A DNA stretch of 64,000 bases from Agrococcus baldri (GCA_900114805.1 FOZN01000004.1:310001-374000), one strand, 5' to 3'; shown: positions 8,901-17,475, counted from the stretch's first letter. Notes: a model not told the origin generated them from the letters alone. Translations and numbers: made by a program.

Positions 8901-9001
8901 AGAGTTCAAGTTGCCTTTGATGGGGGACGTCAGGCCGGAAGGCATGCGGATGCGCATCCAGCGATTCGGATGGGTTGGTTCGTCACACGCGTGACCGGTC
9001 A

Positions 9002-9030
9002 AGCCTACACGGGGCGCGGGACGCGAACAA
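9002..9030 (-). promoter_or_regulatory. Promoter of rpsA
   Basis: TTGTTC (9025-9030) and TAGGCT (9002-9007) on the minus strand are separated by 17 bp, a good housekeeping-sigma match. The transcript would have a leader of roughly 95 nt, leaving space for autoregulation by S1. Confidence 0.65.
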
Positions 9031-9034
9031 CCGC

Positions 9035-10726
9035 TCAGCCCCGGAGCACCGCCTGGCGCAGCGTGTCGAGTCCGACGCCGCCGATGTTCAGCACGCGGGT
9101 GTGGAAGCGCTTCAGGTCGAACGCGTCGCCCTCGGCCTCCGCGGCCTCGTCGCGGATCTGCTCGAAGATGCGCTGGCCGATCTTGTACGACGGCGCCTGG
9201 CCGGGCCAGCCGAAGTAGCGGTTCACCTCGAAGCGCACGAACGGCTCGTTCATGTTCACGTTCTGCTTCATGAACTCGAACGCGTAGTCGAAGTCCCACT
9301 CCCCCGTGCCGTCCAGCCGGGGCTTGCCCAGGTGCACGCCGATGTCGAGCACCACGCGCGCTGCGCGCATGCGCTGCCCGTCCAGCATGCCGAGGCGGTC
9401 GGCCGGGTCGTCGAGGTAGCCCAGCGACTGCATCAGGCGCTCGGCGTAGAGCGCCCAGCCCTCGGCGTGGCCGGAGGTGCCGGCGAACGCGCGGCGCCAC
9501 AGGTTGAGCTCGCCGCGGTTGTAGGTCTGCTGCGCGATCTGCAGGTGGTGGCCGGGTACGCCCTCGTGGTAGACGGTGGTGAGCTCGCGCCAGGTGTCGA
9601 ACTCGGTGATGCCCTTCGGCACCGACCACCACATGCGGCCCGGCCGCGAGAAGTCGTCCGAGGGGCCGGTGTAGTAGATGCCGCCGGTCTCGGTGGGCGC
9701 GATCATGCACTCGAGCGCCTTGATGGGCTCTGCGATGTCGAAGTGGGTCCTGCCGAGCTCCTCGATCGCCTGGTCGCTCGTGCGCTGCATCCAGGCCTTG
9801 AGCGCGTCGGTGCCGTGCAGCTTGCGGCTCTCGTCGCCGTCGAGGAAAGCGATCGCCTCCTGCACGCTCGCGCCGGGCTTGATCTCGTTCGCGATCGCCT
9901 CCTGCTCGGTGCGCATGCGGTCGAGCTCCTCGATGCCCCAGGCGTAGGTCTCGTCGAGGTCCACCTCGGCGCCCAGGAATCGGCGCGACATGAGCGAGTA
10001 GAACTCCCGGCCGACGGCGTCGACGGGGTTGGCGGATGCGGCCAGCTCGTCACGCAGGAAGCCCGCGAAGCGCTGGTGGGCGTCGGTGGCCTCCACGGCG
10101 GCGGCGGCCAGGTCGCGCCTGAGCGACTCGGGCAGCTCGGTCTCGCCGGCCTTGGCGCCGGCGGCGAAGGTGTGGAAGAAGCCGGCACCGGGCGCGTAGT
10201 CGCTCAGCTGCTCGAGCACGTTGTCGATCTGCCGGGCCGCGGGCGTGTTGCCGCTGGCGATGCCAGCGCGCAGCGACGCGATGTAGCCGTCGATCGCCGC
10301 GGGCACGTTGCGCATGCGCTGCGCGATGTCGTCCCAGTCCTGCTCGCCGGCGGTCGGCATGAGGTCGAAGATGTCGCGGATGCTGGAGGCCGGGCTGGCG
10401 AGGTTGTTCAGGTCGCGGTCGCCCCAGCCGGCGGCGTCGATGTCGAGCTCGAGCTGCAGCTCGCGGGCCAGATCGGTCTTGGTGACCCAGTCGATGTCGT
10501 CGGCCGGCTGCGCGGCGTCGAGCTTCGCCAGCACGTCGCGGGCGAGCCCTGCCATGGCTTCGCGCCCGGCGGGCGAGTAGTCGCCGTAGCCGGACTTGTC
10601 CCCCTCGAGGCCGGTCCACACGTTGATCTCGGGGTTCATCGCGGCGGCCCGGTGGACGTAGTCCTCGGCGATGCGGTCGATGTCGGTCTGCGGGCGCGAC
10701 GATGCGCCGACGTTCTCAGCTGTCAT
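9035..10726 (-). CDS. DUF885 family protein, zinc-metallopeptidase-like
   Basis: Protein of 563 aa. A zincin-like signature VYHEGVPGHHLQ near residue 388 and a second conserved block GHAEGWALYAE about 35 residues later are the hallmarks of DUF885, where they probably supply His/Glu metal ligands. No signal peptide. Family members are thought to be peptidases, but the substrate is not established. The ATG at 10726 has no SD and has a TAGGCT hexamer 7 nt upstream, suggesting a leaderless message. Confidence 0.85.
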   Translation of the reverse strand: MTAENVGASSRPQTDIDRIAEDYVHRAAAMNPEINVWTGLEGDKSGYGDYSPAGREAMAGLARDVLAKLDAAQPADDIDWVTKTDLARELQLELDIDAAGWGDRDLNNLASPASSIRDIFDLMPTAGEQDWDDIAQRMRNVPAAIDGYIASLRAGIASGNTPAARQIDNVLEQLSDYAPGAGFFHTFAAGAKAGETELPESLRRDLAAAAVEATDAHQRFAGFLRDELAASANPVDAVGREFYSLMSRRFLGAEVDLDETYAWGIEELDRMRTEQEAIANEIKPGASVQEAIAFLDGDESRKLHGTDALKAWMQRTSDQAIEELGRTHFDIAEPIKALECMIAPTETGGIYYTGPSDDFSRPGRMWWSVPKGITEFDTWRELTTVYHEGVPGHHLQIAQQTYNRGELNLWRRAFAGTSGHAEGWALYAERLMQSLGYLDDPADRLGMLDGQRMRAARVVLDIGVHLGKPRLDGTGEWDFDYAFEFMKQNVNMNEPFVRFEVNRYFGWPGQAPSYKIGQRIFEQIRDEAAEAEGDAFDLKRFHTRVLNIGGVGLDTLRQAVLRG

Positions 10727-10733
10727 GGCGCCA

Positions 10734-10739
10734 AGCCTA
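10734..10739 (-). promoter_or_regulatory. Putative -10 element of leaderless DUF885 gene
   Basis: TAGGCT on the minus strand, 7 nt before the ATG at 10726, with no SD between. Confidence 0.5.
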
Positions 10740-10758
10740 CGGCCATGCGCTCCACTGC

Positions 10759-11769
10759 TCAGACCAACGCGGGCATGACCTCGCGCTCGTACAGCTCCAT
10801 CCCGGTCCGGTCGTAGGCGAGCTCCGGCATGTAGGCGATGAGTGTGCCGAGTCCCGCCTCGCGGAGGGCACCGACGTGGTCGAGCACCATCTGCGGCGTG
10901 CCGACGACGGCTCCCTTGGTGGAGAATCCGGTGCCGGCGTGCTCGGCCGGCAGCGCCGCATCCGCTCGTGCATTGACCTCGCCGACGACGCGCTGCGCGT
11001 CGGCCTCGGTCTCGCGCACGACGATGTTCAGGTTGGACGTCAGCCGCACCTCCGCCGGGTCGCGGCCCTCGCGCTCGAGGTGGGCGTGCAGGATGTCGCG
11101 CTTGCGGGCGAACTGCTCGGGGCTGCCGCCGAAGTTCGTGGCGTCGGCCCACTTCGCCGCGTAGCGCAGCGTGCGCTTCTCGCCGCCGCCGGCGATCCAG
11201 GTGGGGATGCGCGGCTTGCCGTCACGGCCGGCCTGCAGCGGCTGCGGGCGGCAGATGGCGCCGTCGACCGTGAAGGTCTCCGACTCGATCGAGGCCTCCC
11301 CCTCGGCCCACAGGCGCTGGATGATCTGCACCCCGTCGCGCAGCGCCGAGATGCGATCGCCCACGCCCGGGAAGCCGTAGCCGTAGGCGCGCCACTCGTG
11401 CTCGTACCAGCCGGCGCCGATGCCGAACTCGAGCCGGCCGCTAGAGATCACGTCGACCGTCGCGGCCACCTTCGCGAGGTAGGCGGGGTTGCGGTAGCCC
11501 ATGCAGGTGCACATCTGGCCGAGCCGCACGCGATCGGTGGAGGCGGCCAGCGCGGCCATCAGCGACCACGCCTCGTGGGTGGCCTCCTGTGTGGGCTGCG
11601 GGGTGGTGTGGAAGTGGTCGTAGACCCACACCGAGTCCCACGCGCCGGCATCCGCAGCTTGGGCGACCGACAGCATCCGCTGCCACTGGTCCGCGGGGTC
11701 GACGCCGACCAGGTCGAGGCGCCAGCCCTGCGGGATGAACAGGCCGAACTTCAGTGCATCTGTCGTCAC
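10759..11769 (-). CDS. LLM-class (F420- or flavin-dependent) oxidoreductase
   Basis: Protein of 336 aa with the luciferase-like TIM-barrel pattern. The start is KFGLFIPQGW, then DSVWVYDHFHT, TDRVRLGQM, the strongly conserved GRLEFGIGAGWYEHEW, and WIAGGGEKRTLRYAAKWAD. These are typical of actinobacterial F420-dependent members; the cofactor choice (F420 or FMN) is inferred from the family. The start is GTG. GGAGGC touches it directly, and TAGCCT sits 6 nt upstream. The substrate is unknown and neighbours give no pathway hint. Confidence 0.85.
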   Translation of the reverse strand: MTTDALKFGLFIPQGWRLDLVGVDPADQWQRMLSVAQAADAGAWDSVWVYDHFHTTPQPTQEATHEAWSLMAALAASTDRVRLGQMCTCMGYRNPAYLAKVAATVDVISSGRLEFGIGAGWYEHEWRAYGYGFPGVGDRISALRDGVQIIQRLWAEGEASIESETFTVDGAICRPQPLQAGRDGKPRIPTWIAGGGEKRTLRYAAKWADATNFGGSPEQFARKRDILHAHLEREGRDPAEVRLTSNLNIVVRETEADAQRVVGEVNARADAALPAEHAGTGFSTKGAVVGTPQMVLDHVGALREAGLGTLIAYMPELAYDRTGMELYEREVMPALV

Positions 11770-11775
11770 GCCTCC

Positions 11776-11781
11776 AGGCTA
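11776..11781 (-). promoter_or_regulatory. Putative -10 element of leaderless LLM oxidoreductase gene
   Basis: TAGCCT on the minus strand, 6 nt before the GTG at 11769. The intervening bases are GGAGGC, too close to the GTG to act as a normal SD. Confidence 0.4.
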
Positions 11782-11880
11782 TGGGATCGCGCGATGCGTG
11801 CTTGCTCGGCGCCACGACCGGGAGGACACTGCGACCGCGGGCGACGACCCGTGTCGAGGGCTCCGGACGAGGAGGCCGAC

Positions 11881-12078
11881 ATGCGCGACGAGGCCAGCGC
11901 GCCTCCGCGCACGGCAGCTGCCGGCGGGGGTGGCGCGCGGCACCCGCATCCCGCCGCCGCAATGCTGACCGGGGCCGTCGTCGGCGTGTCGTCGGCACTG
12001 GTGCTCATCGCTGGCCTGCTGCTGAGCGGGATGGTCGGGACCGCGCTCCGGCGCATGCCTCGCGCCGGCGGTCGGTGA
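11881..12078 (+). CDS. Small single-pass membrane protein, hypothetical
   Basis: Protein of 65 aa. The ATG at 11881 is preceded by GAGGAGG at 5-6 nt. Residues 1-27 are polar and rich in Ala, Pro and His. One hydrophobic helix follows (LTGAVVGVSSALVLIAGLLL, about 28-50), then a basic tail (RRMPRAGGR). Its TGA (12076-12078) directly abuts the stop codon of convergent polA with no spacer. No family is recognised. The minus-strand alternative in the same place has no RBS and no structure. Confidence 0.5.
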   Translation: MRDEASAPPRTAAAGGGGARHPHPAAAMLTGAVVGVSSALVLIAGLLLSGMVGTALRRMPRAGGR

Positions 12079-14724
12079 TCAGTGCGCGGCGGCGTCCCAG
12101 TTCGGGCCGACGCCCACCTGCACCTCGAGCGGCACCGACAGGTCGGCGGCGCCGCCCATCTCGGCGCGCACGATCGCCTCGAGCGCCTCGCGCTCCCCCG
12201 TCGCCACCTCGAAGACGAGCTCGTCGTGCACCTGCAGCAGCATGCGCGAGCCGAGCCCCTCGTCGGCGATGCGGCGGTCGATCGCGATCATGGCGCGCTT
12301 GATGATGTCGGCGGCCGAGCCCTGGATGGGCGAGTTGAGCGCCTGCCGCTCCGCGTTCTCGCGCAGCACGCGGTTCGAGGACGTGAGGTCGGGGAACGGG
12401 CGCCGGCGGCCGAAGATCGTGGTCGTGTAGCCGTCGTCCTTCGCCTGCATGACGACGCCGCGCAGGTAGTCGCGGATGCCGCCGAAGCGCTGGAAGTAGT
12501 CGAGCATGAGCTGCTTCGCCTCGGCCTGCGTGATGCGCAGCTGCTTCGAGAGGCCGAAGGCGCTCAGCCCGTAGGCGAGGCCGTAGCTCATGGCCTTGAC
12601 CTTCACCCGCTGCAGCGCGGTGACCTCTGCCGGCTCGACGCCGAAGATGCGGCTGCCGACGAAGCGGTGCAGGTCCTCGCCCGAGAGGAACGCCTCGATG
12701 AGGCCCTCGTCGCCGGAGAGGTGCGCCATGATGCGCATCTCGATCTGCGAGTAGTCGGCGGTCAGCATGGTCTCGAACTCCGGCCCGTGCACGAACGCGG
12801 ACCGGATCTCGCGGCTCACCTCGGTGCGCACCGGGATGTTCTGCAGGTTCGGGTCGTTCGAGGAGAGGCGGCCGGATGCCGAGCCGGTCTGGTCGTAGCG
12901 GGTGCGGATGCGCCCGTCGTCCTGGATCGCCTTCAGCAGCGTCTCGATGATCTGCGCGAGCTTCGTCGTCTCGCGGTGCTGCAGCAGCAGGCCGAGGAAC
13001 GGATGCGGATTCGTCTCCTGCAGGTCGGCGAGCGCTTGCGCATCGGTCGAGTAGCCGGTCTTGGTGGCGCGCGTCTTCGGCATGTCGAGCTCGTCGAAGA
13101 GCACCGTCTGCAGCTGCTTCGGGCTGCCGAGGTTGACCTCGTGCCCGATCTCCGCGAAGGCGGCCTCCGCGTGACCCGCGGCCTGCTCGCGCATGGTGTC
13201 GTGGATGCGCTGCAGCACGTCGCGGTCCATGGCGACACCCTGGCGCTCCATGCGGCACAGCACGGGCATGAGCGGCAGCTCGATCTCGTCGAGCACGCCG
13301 AGCGTGCCCTCGTCGAGTCGCGGCCGCTGCAGGCGGGCGAGCTCACCCGTCAGCCAGGAGACGGTGCCGAGCTCCTCCGGCGCGATCTCCGGCACCAGCT
13401 GGTTCGGGTCGGGCGCCGGCAGCGGGGCGCCCAACAGCGCCTCGGTCTGCCAGTCGAGCTCGAACGTCTTCGGCGGCGCCGTGGGCGTCGCGAGCCACGC
13501 GGCGACGCGCGTGTCGTGAGCCGCGCCGCCGAGCGTCAGACCCGCCTTGTCGAGGGTCTTGATCGCGAGCTTGACGTCGTGGAGCGCCTTCGGGGCGTCC
13601 GACGCGAGCCAGTCGACGAATCCGTCGTAGTCGCCTGTGCCGGCCTTGTACGGCACGTACGCGCTCGCGCCCTCGGTCGCGACGCCGAAGCCGGCGATGC
13701 CGCCGAGGCCGTCTGGCGCGATCGAGACGGCGACGGTGCCGCTGGCGCGCGAGAGCCAGAGGTCGAGCTCCTCGTCGACGAGCTTCTGCACCGCCGGCGC
13801 GTGCACCTCGGGCTCGAGCGCGACGGCCGCCTCGCCGCTGCCCTCCTGCTTGAGCACCCGCTCGAGCAGGGTGCGGAACTGCAGGCGCTGGAAGACCTCG
13901 CGCAGCGCAGCCTCGTCGACCTTGCCGCGCTCCAGCTCGGTGGGCGTCACACCCAGCTCGACGTCGGTGAGCAGCTTGTTCAGCCGGCGGTTGCGCTCGG
14001 CGCGCTCACGCTGCTCGCGCAGGTTGTTGCCCACGACGCCCTTGATCTCGTCGGCGTGCTCGAGCAGGTTGGCGACGGTGCCGTACTCCTTGATCCACTT
14101 GACGGCGGTCTTCTCGCCCACCTTGTCGATGCCGACCAGGTTGTCGCTCGTCTCGCCGACCAGCGCCGCGATCTCGGGGTACTGCTCGGGCTCGATGCCG
14201 TAGCGCTCTCGCACAGCCTCCGGCGTGTAGTGCTTCAGCTCGGAGACGCCGCGCACGGCCGGGTACAGCAGCGTGACCTGCTCGTTGACGAGCTGGATGG
14301 TGTCGCGGTCGCCGGAGACCACGAAGACGTCCATGCCGGCCTTCGGCCCCTCGACCGAGAGCGTCGCGAGGATGTCGTCGGCCTCGTAGTCCTCCTTCGA
14401 GATGGTGCGCACGCCCATCGCGTGCAGCGCCTCCTCGAGCAGCGGGATCTGGCCCTTGAACTCCTTCGGCGTCTCATCGCGCGTGCCCTTGTACTCGGGG
14501 TACTCGCGGGTGCGGAAGGAGAAGCGGGAGATGTCGAACGCGACCGCCAGGTGCGTGGGCTTGTGATCCTGCAGCAGCTTCAGGAGCATCGACAGGAACC
14601 CGTGGATGGCATTGGTGTGCTGCCCCTCGGAGTTGACGAAATTCTCCAGCGGGAGCGCGAAGAACGCCCGGAATGCGAGCGAATGCCCGTCGATGACCAT
14701 GAGGGTAGGCTTCGTGTCCGACAC
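12079..14724 (-). CDS. polA: DNA polymerase I
   Basis: Protein of 881 aa for gap filling and Okazaki-fragment processing. Order: 5'-3' exonuclease domain (1-~300), a 3'-5' exonuclease-like domain (~310-480) and a family A polymerase domain (~490-881) with motif A DYSQIEMRIMAHLSGD, an O helix and motif C LLQVHDELVFE. The proofreading domain lacks the DxE metal ligands (the strand reads VAVSIAPDG), so proofreading is probably lost. Tyr714 occupies the O-helix position that is Phe in E. coli (KAMSYGLAYG). The GTG at 14724 is chosen because TAGGGT lies 7 nt upstream; an ATG at 14754 is possible but less likely. Confidence 0.96.
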   Translation of the reverse strand: MSDTKPTLMVIDGHSLAFRAFFALPLENFVNSEGQHTNAIHGFLSMLLKLLQDHKPTHLAVAFDISRFSFRTREYPEYKGTRDETPKEFKGQIPLLEEALHAMGVRTISKEDYEADDILATLSVEGPKAGMDVFVVSGDRDTIQLVNEQVTLLYPAVRGVSELKHYTPEAVRERYGIEPEQYPEIAALVGETSDNLVGIDKVGEKTAVKWIKEYGTVANLLEHADEIKGVVGNNLREQRERAERNRRLNKLLTDVELGVTPTELERGKVDEAALREVFQRLQFRTLLERVLKQEGSGEAAVALEPEVHAPAVQKLVDEELDLWLSRASGTVAVSIAPDGLGGIAGFGVATEGASAYVPYKAGTGDYDGFVDWLASDAPKALHDVKLAIKTLDKAGLTLGGAAHDTRVAAWLATPTAPPKTFELDWQTEALLGAPLPAPDPNQLVPEIAPEELGTVSWLTGELARLQRPRLDEGTLGVLDEIELPLMPVLCRMERQGVAMDRDVLQRIHDTMREQAAGHAEAAFAEIGHEVNLGSPKQLQTVLFDELDMPKTRATKTGYSTDAQALADLQETNPHPFLGLLLQHRETTKLAQIIETLLKAIQDDGRIRTRYDQTGSASGRLSSNDPNLQNIPVRTEVSREIRSAFVHGPEFETMLTADYSQIEMRIMAHLSGDEGLIEAFLSGEDLHRFVGSRIFGVEPAEVTALQRVKVKAMSYGLAYGLSAFGLSKQLRITQAEAKQLMLDYFQRFGGIRDYLRGVVMQAKDDGYTTTIFGRRRPFPDLTSSNRVLRENAERQALNSPIQGSAADIIKRAMIAIDRRIADEGLGSRMLLQVHDELVFEVATGEREALEAIVRAEMGGAADLSVPLEVQVGVGPNWDAAAH

Positions 14725-14731
14725 GGCAGTC

Positions 14732-14737
14732 ACCCTA
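14732..14737 (-). promoter_or_regulatory. Putative -10 element of leaderless polA promoter
   Basis: TAGGGT on the minus strand, 7 nt before the GTG at 14724. This spacing supports that GTG over the in-frame ATG at 14754, which would lie upstream of the -10. Confidence 0.45.
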
Positions 14738-14819
14738 TCCCGGGCGGCCGACACGGCTGTCGCGAGCCGCAGTGCGGCGGCCGGGGCGACCGCCTCGACC
14801 CACTTCGAGCGGAGCCCCG

Positions 14820-15266
14820 ATGACCCTGCCCACCGACCCGGCCGGCGCCGAGCCCGACGACGCGACCAAGGCGCTGCTGGAGCGCCGTCACGGCATGCCC
14901 GGCGGGCAGCTGGCCCAGCGGATGGGCATCGAGTTCCTCAAGCTCTCGGCCGAGCACTCGATCGCGCGGATGCCCGCGGAGGGCAACCTGCAGCCGGTCG
15001 GCTTCGTGCACGGCGGCGCCTATTGCGTGATCGCCGAGACGCTCGGCTCGATCAGCGCCAACATCCACGCCGGCGAGGAGCGCTACGCGGTCGGCACCGA
15101 CATCAACGCCACCCACACGCGCTCGATCACGTCCGGCTGGGTCACCGCGGAATGCCGTGCGGTGCACCTGGGCCGCTCCATGACCGTGCACGAGGTGGTC
15201 TGCACCGACGACGAGGGCAAGCGCGCCTCGACCCTGCGCATCACGAACTTCATCAAGTCCCGCTGA
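14820..15266 (+). CDS. Hotdog-fold acyl-CoA thioesterase (PaaI-like)
   Basis: Protein of 148 aa. The ATG at 14820 follows GGAG. It has a hotdog-fold core with VGFVHGGAYCVIAETLGSI, the HGG-helix motif of PaaI/4-hydroxybenzoyl-CoA-type thioesterases, and a VGTDINATHTRS strand. The acyl substrate is not determinable. It is transcribed divergently from polA, with only about 95 bp between the starts. Directly beyond its stop begins the 20-bp tandem-repeat array. Confidence 0.85.
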   Translation: MTLPTDPAGAEPDDATKALLERRHGMPGGQLAQRMGIEFLKLSAEHSIARMPAEGNLQPVGFVHGGAYCVIAETLGSISANIHAGEERYAVGTDINATHTRSITSGWVTAECRAVHLGRSMTVHEVVCTDDEGKRASTLRITNFIKSR

Positions 15267-15664
15267 GCCGCACGCCCATCCCGCACTCGACTCCCCACTC
15301 CGCATGGCTGGCCACTTCCCCGCGTGACTGGCCACTTCCCTGCGTGACTGGCCAATCCCCCGCGCGACTGGCCAATCCTCCGCGTGACTGGCCACTTCCC
15401 CGCATGGCTGGCCACTTCCCCGCATGGCTGGCCACTTCCCCGCGTGACTGGCCAATCCCCCGCGTGACTGGCCAATCCCCCGCGCGACTGGCCAATCCCC
15501 CGCGCGACTGGCCAACCCCCCGCGCGACTGGCCAACCCCCCGCGCGACTGGCCAATCCTCCGCGTGAGTGGCCAATCCCCCGCGCGACTGGCCAATCCCC
15601 GCATGACCGGTCAGTTCCGCTGGTCGCCGGCCACGTCGGTGGCGAGCGGCTCCAACCGTTCGAC
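15267..15664 (+). repeat. 20-bp tandem repeat array A (about 15 units)
   Basis: Gene-free stretch of 398 bp between two convergent genes. From 15301 to 15600 it consists of 15 units in exact 20-bp register, with degenerate flanks to about 15640. Consensus on the plus strand is CRTGACTGGCCACTTCCCCG, with a subtype ending CCAATCCCCCG or CCAATCCTCCG. The invariant core is TGGCCA. Units differ at 1-4 positions and no unique spacers occur. The period is not a multiple of three, so no translated periodic protein is implied. Confidence 0.95.
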
Positions 15665-16558
15665 TCAAGCGGCCGTCCAGTTGGAGCAGCGCCGGTGTGC
15701 AGCCTCAATCTCGGCGAGCTTGCGCCGCCCGCCGTCCTCCAGATCATGCTTCGTGACGGTGACGATGTGCCACCCGAGCGCACGCAGCCGTTGCAATCGC
15801 TCTTGGTCCCGCGCACGCTGCTCGGGCTCCGCATGGTGCTCGCCGTCGTACTCGACACCGAGCTTGAGTCGCGGCCAGCTCAGGTCGAGGCGAGCGATGA
15901 AGGTGCCCGACGCATCGAAGACCCTGTGCTGCAGGACCGGCTCAGGAAGGGCGCCGACGACGAGCAGTCGCACCAGCGTCTCCCGCGGCGACTCGGCCCC
16001 GACGCGTATCAGCATCAGCGCCCGCCGCGCGTGATTGAGCCCGCGTGCCTTGCCGAAGCGACGCACCGCCTCCGTCAGCTCCTCGACCGTCAGCGGTTCC
16101 ACCCTTGTCGGCGATACCAGCCAATCGCCCACGGCGACGAGCTCCTCGATCGTCAGCATGCCCGCGAGATGCACGAACGTGTCGGCCCGCGACTCGACAC
16201 GCATGCCATCGACGATGGCGACCTCGGCGCGGATGCGGTGACCGACGACGCCCGGGCGCCGCATGCGTGCACGCCCTGACGGCGACGCGAGATGCACGCG
16301 TCCTTCGCGTTCGAGCCGAATCGGCAGAGGCATGCCGTGGATGCGCGCCGCAGTCGAATGGGAGAAGAACTGGTCGTCGGCGGCGAGCACGCGGACCGCC
16401 TCGAAGAGTGCTCGTGCTTCGTCGCCGATCGCCGCAGTGATGCGGGCGCCACGTGCCGGGGTGGTGAAGGCCATCGACCTGAGCTCGGCGTCGCTGTACC
16501 CGCGCTCGAGCGCGGCGCGGAGGGTGAAGCCGTGCGGAGAATCCATGCCGCGCATCAT
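15665..16558 (-). CDS. DUF559 (Vsr-like, PD-(D/E)XK fold) protein with AbiEi-like N-terminal region
   Basis: Protein of 297 aa. The N-terminal 100 residues resemble the winged-helix / AbiEi antitoxin-like region common in actinobacterial DUF559 proteins (SHSTAARIHGMPLP). The C-terminal part (about 205-297) has the very-short-patch-repair-like nuclease core: IARLDLSWPRLKLGVEYDG, then RDQERLQRLRALGWHIVTVT. The Asp and the Glu-Tyr-Asp of that block are candidate metal ligands. The real activity is unknown. No clear SD; ATG at 16558 or 16546. The gene lies between two inverted arrays of a 20-bp repeat and interrupts a conserved core block, suggesting an inserted islet. Confidence 0.75.
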   Translation of the reverse strand: MMRGMDSPHGFTLRAALERGYSDAELRSMAFTTPARGARITAAIGDEARALFEAVRVLAADDQFFSHSTAARIHGMPLPIRLEREGRVHLASPSGRARMRRPGVVGHRIRAEVAIVDGMRVESRADTFVHLAGMLTIEELVAVGDWLVSPTRVEPLTVEELTEAVRRFGKARGLNHARRALMLIRVGAESPRETLVRLLVVGALPEPVLQHRVFDASGTFIARLDLSWPRLKLGVEYDGEHHAEPEQRARDQERLQRLRALGWHIVTVTKHDLEDGGRRKLAEIEAAHRRCSNWTAA

Positions 16559-16620
16559 GCGCGAGTCGTGCGCAACCGGGCGCGGCTCGAGGTTCTCGCT
16601 GTGGAGAACGGGTCACGCAC

Positions 16621-16820
16621 GTGGACACTGGCCACTCGAGGGCGGAAGCGGCCAGTCGTTCGAGGAACTGACCGCTCGAGCGCGGAAGCGGCCACTCATT
16701 CGAGGAACTGGCCACTCGAGCGCGGAAGCGGCCACTCATTCGAGGAACTGGCCACTCGAGCGCGGAAGCGGCCACTCATGCGGGGAAGTGGCCACTCATG
16801 CGGGGAAGTGGCCAGTCTTG
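16621..16820 (-). repeat. 20-bp tandem repeat array B (10 units, inverted relative to array A)
   Basis: Ten units in exact 20-bp register upstream of the DUF559 gene. On the minus strand two subtypes alternate, AATGAGTGGCCGCTTCCGCG and CTCGAGTGGCCAGTTCCTCG, forming a 40-bp higher-order repeat three times. The two units nearest pdtaR (16781-16820) read CATGAGTGGCCACTTCCCCG-like and are almost identical to array A units read on the plus strand. Both arrays therefore point toward the gene they flank. Confidence 0.95.
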
Positions 16821-16826
16821 CCCGGG

Positions 16827-17468
16827 CTACTTCTTGGAGGTGCCGAGCTGCTCGATGACGGCCTGCGCGACCTCCGCCATCGTGAGGCGGCGGTCCATCG
16901 AGGCCTTCTGGATCCAGCGGAACGCCTCCGGCTCGGCCAGGCCCATGCGCTGGTTCAGCAGACCCTTGGCACGGTCGACGAGCTTGCGGGTCTCGAAGCG
17001 GTCGGCGAGGTCGGTGACCTCCGACTCGAGCGCGCGGATCTGATCCCAGCGGGCCAGCGCGATCTCGATCGCGGGCAGCAGGTCGTTCTGCGTGAACGGC
17101 TTCACCACGTAGGCGAGCGCGCCCGCCTCACTGGCGCGCTCGACGAGCTCCTTCTGGCTGAAGGCGGTCAGCAGCACGACCGGTGCGAGCTTCGCGGCAC
17201 CGATCTTCTCGGCCGCCGTGATGCCGTCCATCTTCGGCATCTTCACGTCCATGACGATCAGGTCGGGCTTCAGCTCGGTCGCCAGCTCGACCGCGCGCTC
17301 GCCGTCGCCGGCCTCGCCGACGACCTCGAAGCCGGCTGCCTGCAGCGTCTCGACGATGTCGAGGCGGATCAGCGACTCGTCCTCGGCCACGAGGACGGTG
17401 CGTGCGGTGGTGGGCTGCGGGGCGTCAGCCGTGTCGAGCTGCGGCTCGGCGAAGAGGTCGTCGGTCAT
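16827..17468 (-). CDS. pdtaR: ANTAR-domain response regulator, PdtaR-like
   Basis: Protein of 213 aa. The receiver domain (about 23-140) has the phospho-acceptor Asp74 (DLIVMDVKMPKMDG) and Lys in YVVKPF. The C-terminal ANTAR RNA-binding domain (about 150-210) has VDRAKGLLNQRMGLAEPEAF and a helix ending VIEQL. The order matches M. tuberculosis Rv1626 (PdtaR), which binds RNA hairpins to control antitermination; its kinase PdtaS is not in the window. Start at the ATG at 17468, with TAGGCT 7 nt upstream and no SD. It lies in the pyk-polA interval, as in mycobacteria. Confidence 0.92.
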   Translation of the reverse strand: MTDDLFAEPQLDTADAPQPTTARTVLVAEDESLIRLDIVETLQAAGFEVVGEAGDGERAVELATELKPDLIVMDVKMPKMDGITAAEKIGAAKLAPVVLLTAFSQKELVERASEAGALAYVVKPFTQNDLLPAIEIALARWDQIRALESEVTDLADRFETRKLVDRAKGLLNQRMGLAEPEAFRWIQKASMDRRLTMAEVAQAVIEQLGTSKK

Positions 17469-17475
17469 GACCACT

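Noticed and set aside
11766-12056. Minus-strand 96-residue open frame opposite the small membrane protein
   Set aside because: Low-complexity Ser/Ala/Pro composition, no SD, and overlap with a plus-strand frame that has a strong SD and a membrane helix.
15301-15600. CRISPR array
   Set aside because: Units follow each other with no unique spacers, the 20-bp period is too short, and no cas genes are present.
14730-15858. Proteins encoded by array A (periodic WPVARG / GLASHAG-type open frames on the minus strand)
   Set aside because: All three minus-strand frames stay open because the 20-bp unit lacks stop codons in that orientation. There is no RBS, and the frames run into neighbouring genes.
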